From: Bacteroidales bacterium
Lineage (GTDB): Bacteria; Bacteroidota; Bacteroidia; Bacteroidales; UBA1715
Length of the DNA stretch: 23,614 nt
Reading direction: 5' to 3'
Assembly (NCBI GenBank): GCA_017618935.1
Contig: JAFZTG010000089.1
Span: 1 to 23,614, forward strand
Of this stretch, positions 7,668 to 15,985 are shown in pieces. The position numbers and the translations under genes were made by a program. A model generated the notes under the pieces. It searched no databases and had not been told where the DNA came from. It saw only the letters and a program-made list of their open reading frames with translations. Position 1 is the first letter of the stretch; each line of letters starts with the position of its first letter.

Positions 7668-8684
7668 ATGAATACAAATCTCGACCCTGAACATATCTCA
7701 AACAAAGACAGCGAGTTTGAAAAACAACTTCGCCCGCTCACGTTTGACGATTTCTCCGGGCAACAAAAGGTTGTTGAAAATCTAAAAATTTTCGTCGCTG
7801 CCGCGAAAATGCGTGGCGAATCGCTTGACCACGTTCTGCTCCACGGTCCTCCAGGATTGGGAAAAACAACGCTTGCAAACATTATTGCCAACGAACTTGG
7901 CGTGAATCTGAAAATAACGTCTGGTCCCGTGCTTGACAAACCTGGCGATTTGGCTGGTTTGCTTACAAGTCTGGACGAAAACGACGTGCTTTTCATAGAT
8001 GAAATTCATCGTCTGTCGCCCGTTGTTGAAGAATATCTGTATTCAGCAATGGAGGACTTTCGCATCGATATTATGATAGACAAGGGACCAAGCGCGCGTT
8101 CGGTGCAACTTTCGCTCTCGCCGTTCACGCTCATTGGCGCAACCACCCGTTCTGGCTCGCTGACAAGCCCTTTGCGTGCCCGTTTTGGCATAAAAAGTTT
8201 GTTTGAATACTACGACGTGGACCTTCTGTCGAAAATAGTGGAACGTTCAGCTCATATTCTTGCCATTGACATTGAGACACAGGCGGCAAAAGAAATCGCC
8301 TCACGAAGCCGTGGAACGCCTCGTATAGCCAATGCGTTACTTCGCCGAGTACGTGACTTTGCTCAAGTGAAGGGAACGGGAAAAATAACCATCGATATCA
8401 CTCGTTTTGCACTTGAAGCTCTCAATATTGACAAATATGGTCTTGACGAAATGGACAACAAGATTTTGTGTACCATTATCGATAAATTTGGTGGGGGTCC
8501 TGTCGGTGTAAACACGATTGCCACTGCAGTTGGTGAGGATTCTGGAACGATAGAGGAGGTGTATGAGCCGTTTTTAATCAAAGAAGGTTTTTTACAACGC
8601 ACGCCTCGCGGTCGCGAAGTCACTCCGTTGGCATACCGCCATTTGGGACGGATTCCCGATGTGAAGCAGGGCAGTTTGTTTTAA
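7668..8684 (+). CDS. ruvB: Holliday junction branch-migration helicase RuvB
   Basis: RuvB is the AAA+ hexameric motor that, with RuvA, drives Holliday junction branch migration during recombinational repair. The 338-residue protein has [12 protein letters not shown] at the N-terminus, Walker [10 protein letters not shown] at 60-68, Walker B with DEIH at 111-114, sensor 1 in [10 protein letters not shown], and [19 protein letters not shown] of the lid domain. The C-terminal winged helix ends [16 protein letters not shown]. It is complete and of normal length. The 24-nt gap from atpG suggests read-through from the ATP synthase promoter; no separate promoter box is evident. Its stop codon overlaps the stop of the convergent DUF2185 gene. 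Confidence 0.97.
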   Translation: MNTNLDPEHISNKDSEFEKQLRPLTFDDFSGQQKVVENLKIFVAAAKMRGESLDHVLLHGPPGLGKTTLANIIANELGVNLKITSGPVLDKPGDLAGLLTSLDENDVLFIDEIHRLSPVVEEYLYSAMEDFRIDIMIDKGPSARSVQLSLSPFTLIGATTRSGSLTSPLRARFGIKSLFEYYDVDLLSKIVERSAHILAIDIETQAAKEIASRSRGTPRIANALLRRVRDFAQVKGTGKITIDITRFALEALNIDKYGLDEMDNKILCTIIDKFGGGPVGVNTIATAVGEDSGTIEEVYEPFLIKEGFLQRTPRGREVTPLAYRHLGRIPDVKQGSLF

Positions 8685-9022
8685 TGTGATTCGTTGTATT
8701 TTTTGAATTCATCAGTTCCTGCTACACGCTCGAACTCGGTGCCTTTCTTCCATTTTAAATAGGGTATAATGGCAGCATCAAGATTTGCTATATAATTCAC
8801 GTCAAACATCATAAAATGGTGCGTATCTTCAAGATATTCGTCGGTTTCGTCGCCTGCGAGAAATCTCCAGCCGCTGTCGTCGTCATCTTCTTTTTCTTCA
8901 CGATACATAAATCCCACTTTCTCCCCGTCAACCGTGATTCTATCCGACGCAATGCAGTATCCCATTGGTTTTATCAAATCTTGCACGTCGGCAACTTGTA
9001 GTTTATATTTGTTGTCTGCCAT
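8681..9022 (-). CDS. DUF2185 family protein (Imm33-like)
   Basis: A 113-residue acidic cytosolic protein with no signal peptide. [20 protein letters not shown] and [17 protein letters not shown] are the hallmarks of DUF2185, a family related to the Imm33 immunity proteins of polymorphic toxin systems. Other members occur singly as housekeeping-like proteins of unknown function. Two in-frame starts exist, ATG 9029-9031 and ATG 9020-9022. I chose the second because the -7 box at 9046-9039 would start transcription near 9032, leaving almost no leader for the first. The last codon region overlaps ruvB by 4 nt, tail to tail. No toxin gene is adjacent, so an immunity role is not supported. Confidence 0.8.
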   Translation of the reverse strand: MADNKYKLQVADVQDLIKPMGYCIASDRITVDGEKVGFMYREEKEDDDDSGWRFLAGDETDEYLEDTHHFMMFDVNYIANLDAAIIPYLKWKKGTEFERVAGTDEFKKYNESH

Positions 9023-9038
9023 AAAACACATCTTTTGA

Positions 9039-9046
9039 CAAAGATA
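9039..9046 (-). promoter_or_regulatory. -7 promoter box for the DUF2185 gene
   Basis: On the minus strand 9046-9039 reads TATCTTTG, an exact TAnnTTTG match. No clear TTTG element lies 19-21 nt further upstream. The position decides the choice of the ATG at 9022 as start. Confidence 0.45.
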
Positions 9047-9213
9047 GAATAAAATGCTTTTCTCTGTTTACCTTTGTCAAAAAGTTAAAATAGGTACGGA
9101 CATATTCCATCTCAAAAGAAGATACAACTCTCATCAATTGACCTTCAGTATTTTTATATTTGATCAAACTATTTTCTATACGAGAAAAAATAACGGAACA
9201 TCATTTTTTTCTG

Positions 9214-9221
9214 TACTTTTA
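9214..9221 (+). promoter_or_regulatory. Weak -7 box for porZ
   Basis: TACTTTTA differs from TAnnTTTG only at the last base and lies 19 nt before the porZ ATG. No good -33 element is visible, so this is a weak call. The 9047-9239 stretch around it is AT-rich and otherwise featureless. Confidence 0.25.
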
Positions 9222-9239
9222 CGAACGTTTACATACAAA

Positions 9240-11507
9240 ATGAAAAAACATCTTGTTTACATAGGTCTATTGCTTTGGTGCACAATCTGTTTCGCACAAG
9301 TACCTGGTACGTGGAATGAATATTTCTCGTTTCGCAACGTGCAACAACTTGAAAGTGTTGACGACAATGTGTTTGCCCTGTCGGAAAATGGCATTTTCAT
9401 TTACAACACCTCAACGCAAGAAATCCAAAAAATCACAAAACTGAACGGCCTCAGCACGGTAGGGCTGACATGCATGGCGTTTTGCGACTCAACTTCATCG
9501 TTTTTGATTGGCTACAACGATGGCACACTCGACATGCTGGATTATCCCTCGCTCAGAGTGAAGGCAATTCCAACCATCGCAAACAAACCGCTGTATGGTT
9601 CAAAGAAAATCAACGCGATCGCGATGCACAACGACACTGCCATTATTGCTACGGAATTTGGCGTACTCACATTCGAAATGAGATCACAGAAATTCATTTC
9701 CACAACTATTCTCAGCAACGACGGAAGCTACGTGCCTGCAAAATCTGTTACGGTTGACAACAAGACTGTTTATGTTGCAACGACCAAAGGTATTTTTTCT
9801 GCAGCAGTACAAAATGCAAATTTATCGGATTATTCCTCATGGACAAAACTAACTGACATACCTTACGAAAACGACACTATCAGCCATATTGCCACACTCA
9901 ACGGCACAATCTACTATGCCCATAAAAACACCAACGACGCAAGCAAAGATTCGGTTTTTAAGATAACCAACGGAACGGCGGAAGCGTTTAAAACACAGAT
10001 AGAGGGCGTAAAACGATTGAAAACATACGATAATCACTTAATTATCGTATCATCAACAATGATAAAAGCATACAATGAAAATGAGATTTTAAAAAACAAT
10101 ATTGACAAAGGACAAGGTCTTGAGAAATTCACCGACGTCGTATATATGGGGGCTTTCTCCAACGCATTTATAGCAAACACAAAATACGGGATACTCAACG
10201 CAGAAACAGAGAAGTACATTTATCCCCAATGTCCTCAATCAAACGCAATTTCTGATGTTTTGTACCACGAAGGAAAACTATTGATATCAGCTGGAATGGT
10301 CATCAACTGGGACGGTTCGATGGTCGATTATATGGACTACACGGGGAATTGGTATTCGCACAAAAATTGGGTTACTCAAAATGCACGTTGTGTGTTTGTT
10401 CCTAAAAACTCTAACTCCTTCTATTATGGTTCTTTTGGAGGTTTGGTTTCCACTAGATTTTTTCAATGGTGGGAAGCCGATACAATCTACAACCACACAA
10501 ATTCGCTTATTCAACAATATAATTATTATACCGCAAAGGTTGACGTTATAAGCGATATCGCAATTGACACAAAGAACAATTTGTGGATTGTAAACGAATA
10601 TACCTCTCATCCTCTCATAGCAATAACTCCAGAAAACAAGTGGTACAGTTATTCTATTCCTACACTAGGAAGAATGTCATTTGAACACTTTTTGATAGAT
10701 TCACGAGGAATAAAATGGTTGGTAGGTGAGTCGAAATTGGTTGCATATTACGAAAATACGACACTTGACAATAGCAGTGACGACCTATGCGCTCTTATTC
10801 CTCTCACTGATAACGAAGGTGTTATTGCTGCAAAAACCACTTGTCTTGCCGAAGGTTTGGACGGAGATATTTGGATTGGGACGAATCAAGGAATTGCCGT
10901 TCATTCGTCACCTTCACGTGTATTTAAGGATAGACAGACTATTTCAAGAATAAAAATCGAAATTGATGGAGAGGTTGGCTATTTACTTAGTTCTGAATAC
11001 ATTACATGCATAGCCGTTGACGGAGCAAACAGGAAATGGGTAGGCACGGAAAATTCAGGTGTTTTCTTGATTTCTGAAAATGGAACCGAACAACTATTGA
11101 ATTTCACCAAAAACAATAGTCCCCTTCCCACAAATACAATAACCTCTATTTCCATAAATCATGAAACAGGAGAAATCTATATCGGCACCGACAATGGTTT
11201 GGTTTCTTACGTTGGTGATGCAACCGCTGGCGATCAAGCTATGTCCAATGTAAAAATCTACCCTAACCCTATTCGGGAGAATTATGATGGAGATATTTAT
11301 ATTTCTGGACTTGTAACCGATGCCATCCTAAAAATCACCGATGTTTCGGGAAATCTGGTACGGACTGTCACTGCAAACGGTGGCACAGCTGTATGGGACG
11401 GTCGGAACTCATACGGAGAACGAGTGCAGACAGGAGTTTATCTAATCTATATTTCCGATGAAACGGCAACATACACAACCGTAAAAAAAATTTTGTTTAT
11501 CAACTAA
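9240..11507 (+). CDS. porZ: T9SS attachment-complex protein PorZ
   Basis: A 755-residue exported protein. The frame opens upstream at 9054, but ATG 9240 yields a clean signal peptide (MKKHLVYIGLLLWCTICFA, cut before Q20). The mature N-terminus (GTWNEYFSFRNVQQL, then ALSENGIFIYN, KLNGLSTVGLTCMAF and GYNDGTLDML) matches the first beta-propeller of PorZ. In Porphyromonas gingivalis PorZ works with PorU, PorV and PorQ at the cell surface to attach A-LPS to type IX cargo. Later blades show WIGT or WVGT turns (DIWIGTNQGI, KWVGTENSGV, IYIGTDNGLV). The last ~88 residues (from about 668, VKIYPNP to the C-terminus, with WDGRNSYGERVQTGVYLIYI) form a type IX signal domain, as in known PorZ. Length agrees with the P. 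gingivalis protein (about 776). A generic propeller-type T9SS cargo is the alternative. Confidence 0.8.
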   Translation: MKKHLVYIGLLLWCTICFAQVPGTWNEYFSFRNVQQLESVDDNVFALSENGIFIYNTSTQEIQKITKLNGLSTVGLTCMAFCDSTSSFLIGYNDGTLDMLDYPSLRVKAIPTIANKPLYGSKKINAIAMHNDTAIIATEFGVLTFEMRSQKFISTTILSNDGSYVPAKSVTVDNKTVYVATTKGIFSAAVQNANLSDYSSWTKLTDIPYENDTISHIATLNGTIYYAHKNTNDASKDSVFKITNGTAEAFKTQIEGVKRLKTYDNHLIIVSSTMIKAYNENEILKNNIDKGQGLEKFTDVVYMGAFSNAFIANTKYGILNAETEKYIYPQCPQSNAISDVLYHEGKLLISAGMVINWDGSMVDYMDYTGNWYSHKNWVTQNARCVFVPKNSNSFYYGSFGGLVSTRFFQWWEADTIYNHTNSLIQQYNYYTAKVDVISDIAIDTKNNLWIVNEYTSHPLIAITPENKWYSYSIPTLGRMSFEHFLIDSRGIKWLVGESKLVAYYENTTLDNSSDDLCALIPLTDNEGVIAAKTTCLAEGLDGDIWIGTNQGIAVHSSPSRVFKDRQTISRIKIEIDGEVGYLLSSEYITCIAVDGANRKWVGTENSGVFLISENGTEQLLNFTKNNSPLPTNTITSISINHETGEIYIGTDNGLVSYVGDATAGDQAMSNVKIYPNPIRENYDGDIYISGLVTDAILKITDVSGNLVRTVTANGGTAVWDGRNSYGERVQTGVYLIYISDETATYTTVKKILFIN

Positions 11508-11563
11508 TTTCCAAAACTCTCTTGAAAAAGTTTTTCTTTACATTTACACTCGATTCATTTCTG

Positions 11564-12697
11564 ATGAAAAAATATGTTGTCTTTATATGGCTATTGCTCT
11601 GGAACACAACAGGTTTTGCTCAAAATTCATTAACACTTCCGATTAAAAACAACCCATTGCCAAGCGATACATTACGTATCCTGATGATTGGAAACAGTTT
11701 CACCATTGATGTAACCGAATATATTGGTGATATCGTCCGTAATTCAGGCATAGACGAAAAAACGTGTTGCCTATATAGAGTAACGCAAGATGGTTCGTCA
11801 TTGAAAACGTGGCGAGACAAATACAAGAACAACGACCAAGTACAGTTGGAGAAAAAAGCCGGACTTTTAACAATGGATATTACCCAAGGAACATTACAAG
11901 ACATTCTTCGTCAACATTGGGATGTAATTTCGCTACAACAAGTTTCAGTTAATTCATACAAAATCAATACTTTTTCTCCTTTTTTAGATGATTTGCTTTC
12001 ATACATTAACCAAGATTGTTTAAATAAACAAGTTGCAATTTGCTGGCATCTCACATGGTCGTGCTGGGAAGGACATAAAGTCTTGGGATTGCAAGAATTG
12101 GAAGGCTGGTCAAACATAGTTTCCACGGTTGACCAAATGATAGAGAAATATGGTATTGACATCATTATTCCGTCGGGAACAGCAATACAAAACGCTCGTT
12201 CCACAGAACTCAATACTGAAAAATCACTCACTCGTGATGGTTATCATATGGACGAAGGTATAGGGCGCTACATTATTGCTTGCACTCTCTTTGAAAGTTT
12301 ATTCACTCCTGTTTATGGAATTTCTATCTATGAGAATAGATTCTCAGGGTCCTTTCTTTCCAAAGAATTATATTTTGGAAAATCATGTGCAATCGGAGCC
12401 GTAAATGATTTTCATTCAATAATGAATACAGATACATTGCAATATAGTGAGCCACAATTAATAGTTTCCCCCAGTCTTTCCGACGGGATCGTCACCTTAC
12501 AAAACCGCAATTTCTCAGGGGCGGCAGTTTACACTCACATACAATTATTTGACACGACTGGAAGAAAAGTTTTTGAAACAAAGGAATTATTAGCTCAAAA
12601 AATCACATTCGACTTTTCGGATCTACAACCTAGATTATATATTCTATCTGTAACCTATGATGGGGTGAAAGAAACATTTCCTATAATTATACGCTAA
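11564..12697 (+). CDS. Secreted SGNH/DUF4886 esterase-like protein with T9SS-type C-terminal domain
   Basis: The ATG at 11564 (not the upstream TTG at 11522) gives a 378-residue protein with signal peptide MKKYVVFIWLLLWNTTGFA, strikingly like that of the preceding porZ. The core (about 35-270) is a DUF4886 SGNH hydrolase fold: ILMIGNSFT holds the nucleophile S45, and DGYH near the end of the fold holds D225 and H228, completing a Ser-Asp-His set. Residues about 296-378 (IQLFDTTGRKVFETKEL, LQPRLYILSV) look like a type A T9SS sorting domain, so the protein is probably displayed on or released from the surface. It lies 56 nt after porZ and ahead of the O-acylation operon. Removing acyl groups from a surface or external glycan is a reasonable guess; the substrate is unknown. 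Confidence 0.75.
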   Translation: MKKYVVFIWLLLWNTTGFAQNSLTLPIKNNPLPSDTLRILMIGNSFTIDVTEYIGDIVRNSGIDEKTCCLYRVTQDGSSLKTWRDKYKNNDQVQLEKKAGLLTMDITQGTLQDILRQHWDVISLQQVSVNSYKINTFSPFLDDLLSYINQDCLNKQVAICWHLTWSCWEGHKVLGLQELEGWSNIVSTVDQMIEKYGIDIIIPSGTAIQNARSTELNTEKSLTRDGYHMDEGIGRYIIACTLFESLFTPVYGISIYENRFSGSFLSKELYFGKSCAIGAVNDFHSIMNTDTLQYSEPQLIVSPSLSDGIVTLQNRNFSGAAVYTHIQLFDTTGRKVFETKELLAQKITFDFSDLQPRLYILSVTYDGVKETFPIIIR

Positions 12698-12734
12698 AAT
12701 TCTGTAGAAAAAAGGTTTTATCTAAGAAATTGGT

Positions 12735-12742
12735 TACTTTTG
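12735..12742 (+). promoter_or_regulatory. -7 promoter box of the plus-strand O-acylation operon
   Basis: TACTTTTG matches TAnnTTTG exactly and lies 28 nt before the MBOAT start codon. The -33 region (about 12711-12719) has only a TTTT run with non-ideal spacing. It is the only promoter-like box in the gap after 12697. Confidence 0.5.
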
Positions 12743-12770
12743 CATCGTAAAAAGGATTTGAGTTACCAAT

Positions 12771-14237
12771 ATGGTTTTCAGTAGTAACGTCTTTTTATTG
12801 TATTTTCTGCCAATATTTCTGGCTCTTTATTTTCTAACTCCGTACAAGTTTCGTAATTACACGTTGCTTACTGCGTCAGTCTTTTTCTATGCGTACGGGG
12901 CTCCCGAATTCATAATTCAATTTATACTTTCAATCATTGCGAATTTCTTTCTTGTAAATTGGATGTGCAAGACTGAAAATCCTGTATTGAAAAAAATATA
13001 TTGCGCCATTTCCATCACAATCAGTTTGGGACTTTTGTTCTATTTCAAATATGGAAACTTCACGATGAACAATGTGAATTTCCTACTCAGTTTCACTGAG
13101 TTGGCACAATTGGAATGGACAAAAATACTTTTGCCGATTGGTATTTCATTCTTCTCGTTTCAAAGCGTCACTTATACGCTCGACACATATAGAAACGTGA
13201 ACCAGCCGATGAAAAACATTGCCGATTATGCGCTGTACATTACAATGTTTCCACAGCTCATCGCCGGTCCAATCATCCGCTACTGCGACATTGCCGACCA
13301 AATCCGTGAACGGCAATATCTTATGACCGACAGGCTGCAAGGTTTTTACCGTTTTACCCTCGGACTTTGCAAGAAAATACTGATTGCCGACGTAATTGGT
13401 TTTTATGTTGATTCCGTTCTCGGTCCGTCGAACTACGACGTGCTCACATCGGGGCAACTTGCCGACATTGCCGAACGAGTCGCGACAATTGACTGTACAA
13501 CGGCTTGGGTTACCATCTTCGCATTTACGTTCCAAATCTACTTCGACTTCTCCGGCTACTCCGATATGGCGATTGGTTTGGGAAGAATGCTCGGGTTCAA
13601 ATTCCCCGAAAACTTCGACAACCCTTATGTGGCAATTTCCATTTCGGAATTTTGGAGACGATGGCACCAAACGTTAAGTGTGTTTATCAAACATTATTTG
13701 TATTTCCCGTTAGGCGGTAGCCGCGTGCCCGAAGGAAGAAAATATTTCAACTTGTGGTTCTGTTTTCTTTGTTCCGGATTATGGCACGGCGCATCGTGGA
13801 ACTTTGTGGTATATGGAGCTTTGCAAGGTATATTCATTTGTGCCGACAAATTATTCTTGGTGAAATTCTGGGAAAAAGTAGGGAACTGGGCGGCACATAT
13901 CTTCACGTTCCTCATCATCGTTCTTACCCGCTGTTTCTTCCGAATAGAACAAATTGATTTGTCGTGGATGTACCTAAAACGTTTGTTCTCGTTTGACTTT
14001 ACCCCGTTCCACTTCAGCGACAATCCACATGTGTACGTTACGATGATTATTGCGGCAATATTCTCATTCATCACACTAACGCCATGGGGACTTCGTTTAC
14101 AGAATTGGGTATATCTCACCGACTACAACAAAAAACAACATATATGTGTATTCATTGTTGCCGTGCTTGCCTTTGCAATTTGCATCGCGGCATTGAACAC
14201 AACAGGTTTCAGTCCATTTATTTACTTTAGATTCTAA
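12771..14237 (+). CDS. MBOAT-family O-acyltransferase, AlgI-like (copy 1)
   Basis: A 488-residue polytopic inner-membrane protein of the MBOAT family. AlgI-type members take acyl groups from a cytosolic donor and pass them across the membrane to a periplasmic SGNH partner, which acetylates a polysaccharide. Key positions are seen: PIGISFFSFQSVTYTLD (122-138), FPQLIAGPIIR, FDFSGYSDMAIGLGRMLGF (258-276), SEFWRRWH with H299, and the invariant active-site histidine H339 in SGLWHGASWNF. About ten hydrophobic helices can be drawn. Its closest relative here is the copy at 20877-22292, with the same opening (MVFSSNxFLL) and ending (NPFIYFRF). Its stop codon overlaps the start of the SGNH partner gene by one base (TAATG), implying translational coupling. 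Acetyl is the expected group but is not proven. Confidence 0.93.
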   Translation: MVFSSNVFLLYFLPIFLALYFLTPYKFRNYTLLTASVFFYAYGAPEFIIQFILSIIANFFLVNWMCKTENPVLKKIYCAISITISLGLLFYFKYGNFTMNNVNFLLSFTELAQLEWTKILLPIGISFFSFQSVTYTLDTYRNVNQPMKNIADYALYITMFPQLIAGPIIRYCDIADQIRERQYLMTDRLQGFYRFTLGLCKKILIADVIGFYVDSVLGPSNYDVLTSGQLADIAERVATIDCTTAWVTIFAFTFQIYFDFSGYSDMAIGLGRMLGFKFPENFDNPYVAISISEFWRRWHQTLSVFIKHYLYFPLGGSRVPEGRKYFNLWFCFLCSGLWHGASWNFVVYGALQGIFICADKLFLVKFWEKVGNWAAHIFTFLIIVLTRCFFRIEQIDLSWMYLKRLFSFDFTPFHFSDNPHVYVTMIIAAIFSFITLTPWGLRLQNWVYLTDYNKKQHICVFIVAVLAFAICIAALNTTGFSPFIYFRF

Positions 14238-15967
14238 TGAAAAAGAAAATTACATATTCCACGATATTGTTCTCCATTCTCATGGTGCTTTTCTTTTTAC
14301 CTATGTTCCAAGAGCATTGTAAGGTATTTAGATTCAAATCGTTAGTGGGAGAATCTGTGAAAGAGAAAACGAAGTTCCCAAAATTTTCAATAAACGATTA
14401 CCGAAGCGGGCTTTGGCAGAAAACCTTAGAATCATATACTTCAGAGAATTATGGATTTAGAGAGCCAATGATTCGTTTATACAGCCAATATCTATTTGAT
14501 TTTTACCAAAAAACACCTGTCGATTTCGTTTCGTTTGGGAAAGGGAAATGGATGTTCTACAAACACACGGTTGACGACTATTATGGAAAAGAAATGTTTC
14601 GCTGGCAAAAGGATAATGAAACAGCCGTAACCGCGTTTAACAATGAAATAAATCTTGTCAATAAGTTTAGGAACCTACTAAAACAATATGACATTGAATT
14701 CTTATGGATAATCGTGCCCGACAAACCCATCATCTATTCTGAATACCTACCAGATGATACTTTTGACACAACAAGTATCAACGGCAGAAAATACTTTACC
14801 GAGAAATTCGATAGTATTAAATTGGATTATATTGACATGAATCCATATTATCTTCAAATAAAGGATACCTCCTCTTTCTTGCTTTTCCCTCCTACCGGGC
14901 ATCATTGGAACTTTTCAGCCATCTATGGAGCTGATAGCATTCTTCGCTATATGGAGCAGCAAAAAAACATTCGTCTTCCTCAAATTATATATTCCAACTT
15001 TCACAAAAGTTGCAAATTTTCCGAAGAGCGAGATAGAGATATAGAAAATGCTTTGAACCTTGTCCGTGACGTGAATCTAAAGGGCATATACACAAGTCAG
15101 GAGGCTGACGTTACATTTCTTAGAGATTCTTCGGTTTCCAAACCCAATGCGTTGTTCGTCGGAAATTCTTTTGTATGGCAGATTTTGGACTACGTTCCTT
15201 CACGCGAGATTTTCGAGGATTTTACTTTCTTGTATTACAACAGGGAGGCGTATATTGGACATGATAAAAAACAACGACCTATTTCAGAAATAGACTATGC
15301 CGAGAAAGTGCTTTGTTCCGACTATGTTGTTTGGCTTTCCAATGCGGCTCAAATATATAAGTGTTCCTACAATTTTATAGAGGACGCTCTCATTAGTCTT
15401 TGTGTGAGCCAGGATCGGCAAAAGCAAAGACGAAAGGAAATTTCAGATAGTTTGCGACGTGACACTGTTTTTTGCAATAACAATAAAAAACAATTTGAAT
15501 ATAAACTGAAGAAAAAAACCGATGAATTATTAAGAAACGTTGCAGTTGCGTTCCCAGAATTGTTAAAAGACTCTGTCTTACAAGTTGTTAACCCTAACCT
15601 TGACCGTTATCTTACTCTTCGCAAAATAAACAGAGATATAGAATGGAAGACTGCCATATTTTGTCAAACAAGTCATTTAGGGAAATCATACGATGAATTG
15701 TTGCAAGAGGAAATAACAAATGTGCTATTGCAAAAACCATTGCTTCGTGATAACAAAGAGTTTGTTACACGAGATAATTTCCTCAATATTCATCGGGAAC
15801 AAATCATGAAAGACATGCAGTCTGACCCAAAACAAATGAAATCTATCAAAGAAAAGGCAAAAAAATATGATAAAACCATGGAACAAGCTATCTATGACGA
15901 TGCAGACTGGATTTTGGATAATAAGATAAAACAAAAAAACATTATTATTCCCGAATTTTTGGAATAA
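14237..15967 (+). CDS. AlgJ/AlgX-like SGNH O-acyltransferase partner (copy 1)
   Basis: A 576-residue protein anchored by one N-terminal helix (about 5-23) with the rest in the periplasm. It resembles AlgJ/AlgX, which take the acyl group delivered by AlgI and place it on the polymer. VGNSFVW contains the putative nucleophile S311, and PPTGHHWNF (218-226) holds H223. In AlgJ/AlgX the second motif reads D-x-H; here Asp is replaced by G221, as in the other copy. Beyond the core (after about 390) is a helical extension with at least two repeat-like units (near 470-498 and 534-562), the latter containing SIKEKA and DADWILDN. It is translationally coupled to the upstream MBOAT gene. Family level is solid by context and motifs; catalytic competence is open. 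Confidence 0.8.
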   Translation: MKKKITYSTILFSILMVLFFLPMFQEHCKVFRFKSLVGESVKEKTKFPKFSINDYRSGLWQKTLESYTSENYGFREPMIRLYSQYLFDFYQKTPVDFVSFGKGKWMFYKHTVDDYYGKEMFRWQKDNETAVTAFNNEINLVNKFRNLLKQYDIEFLWIIVPDKPIIYSEYLPDDTFDTTSINGRKYFTEKFDSIKLDYIDMNPYYLQIKDTSSFLLFPPTGHHWNFSAIYGADSILRYMEQQKNIRLPQIIYSNFHKSCKFSEERDRDIENALNLVRDVNLKGIYTSQEADVTFLRDSSVSKPNALFVGNSFVWQILDYVPSREIFEDFTFLYYNREAYIGHDKKQRPISEIDYAEKVLCSDYVVWLSNAAQIYKCSYNFIEDALISLCVSQDRQKQRRKEISDSLRRDTVFCNNNKKQFEYKLKKKTDELLRNVAVAFPELLKDSVLQVVNPNLDRYLTLRKINRDIEWKTAIFCQTSHLGKSYDELLQEEITNVLLQKPLLRDNKEFVTRDNFLNIHREQIMKDMQSDPKQMKSIKEKAKKYDKTMEQAIYDDADWILDNKIKQKNIIIPEFLE

Positions 15968-15985
15968 TAAAAACGGACAGAACCA

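Noticed and set aside
8681..9022. DUF2185 protein as immunity protein of a toxin system
   Set aside because: No toxin-like gene is adjacent; neighbours are ruvB and porZ.
9054..9239. 186-nt N-terminal extension of porZ
   Set aside because: ATG 9240 opens directly into a clean signal peptide; the extension would bury it 62 residues inside.
11524..11536. GAAAAAGTTTTTC as terminator of porZ
   Set aside because: The arms meet with a one-base centre and contain almost only A-T pairs; too weak to be called.
11522..11563. TTG start of the DUF4886 gene
   Set aside because: The ATG at 11564 begins a textbook signal peptide.
13146..13670. 174-codon minus-strand ORF opposite the first MBOAT gene
   Set aside because: Antisense shadow; hydrophilic, no domain, no promoter or start context.
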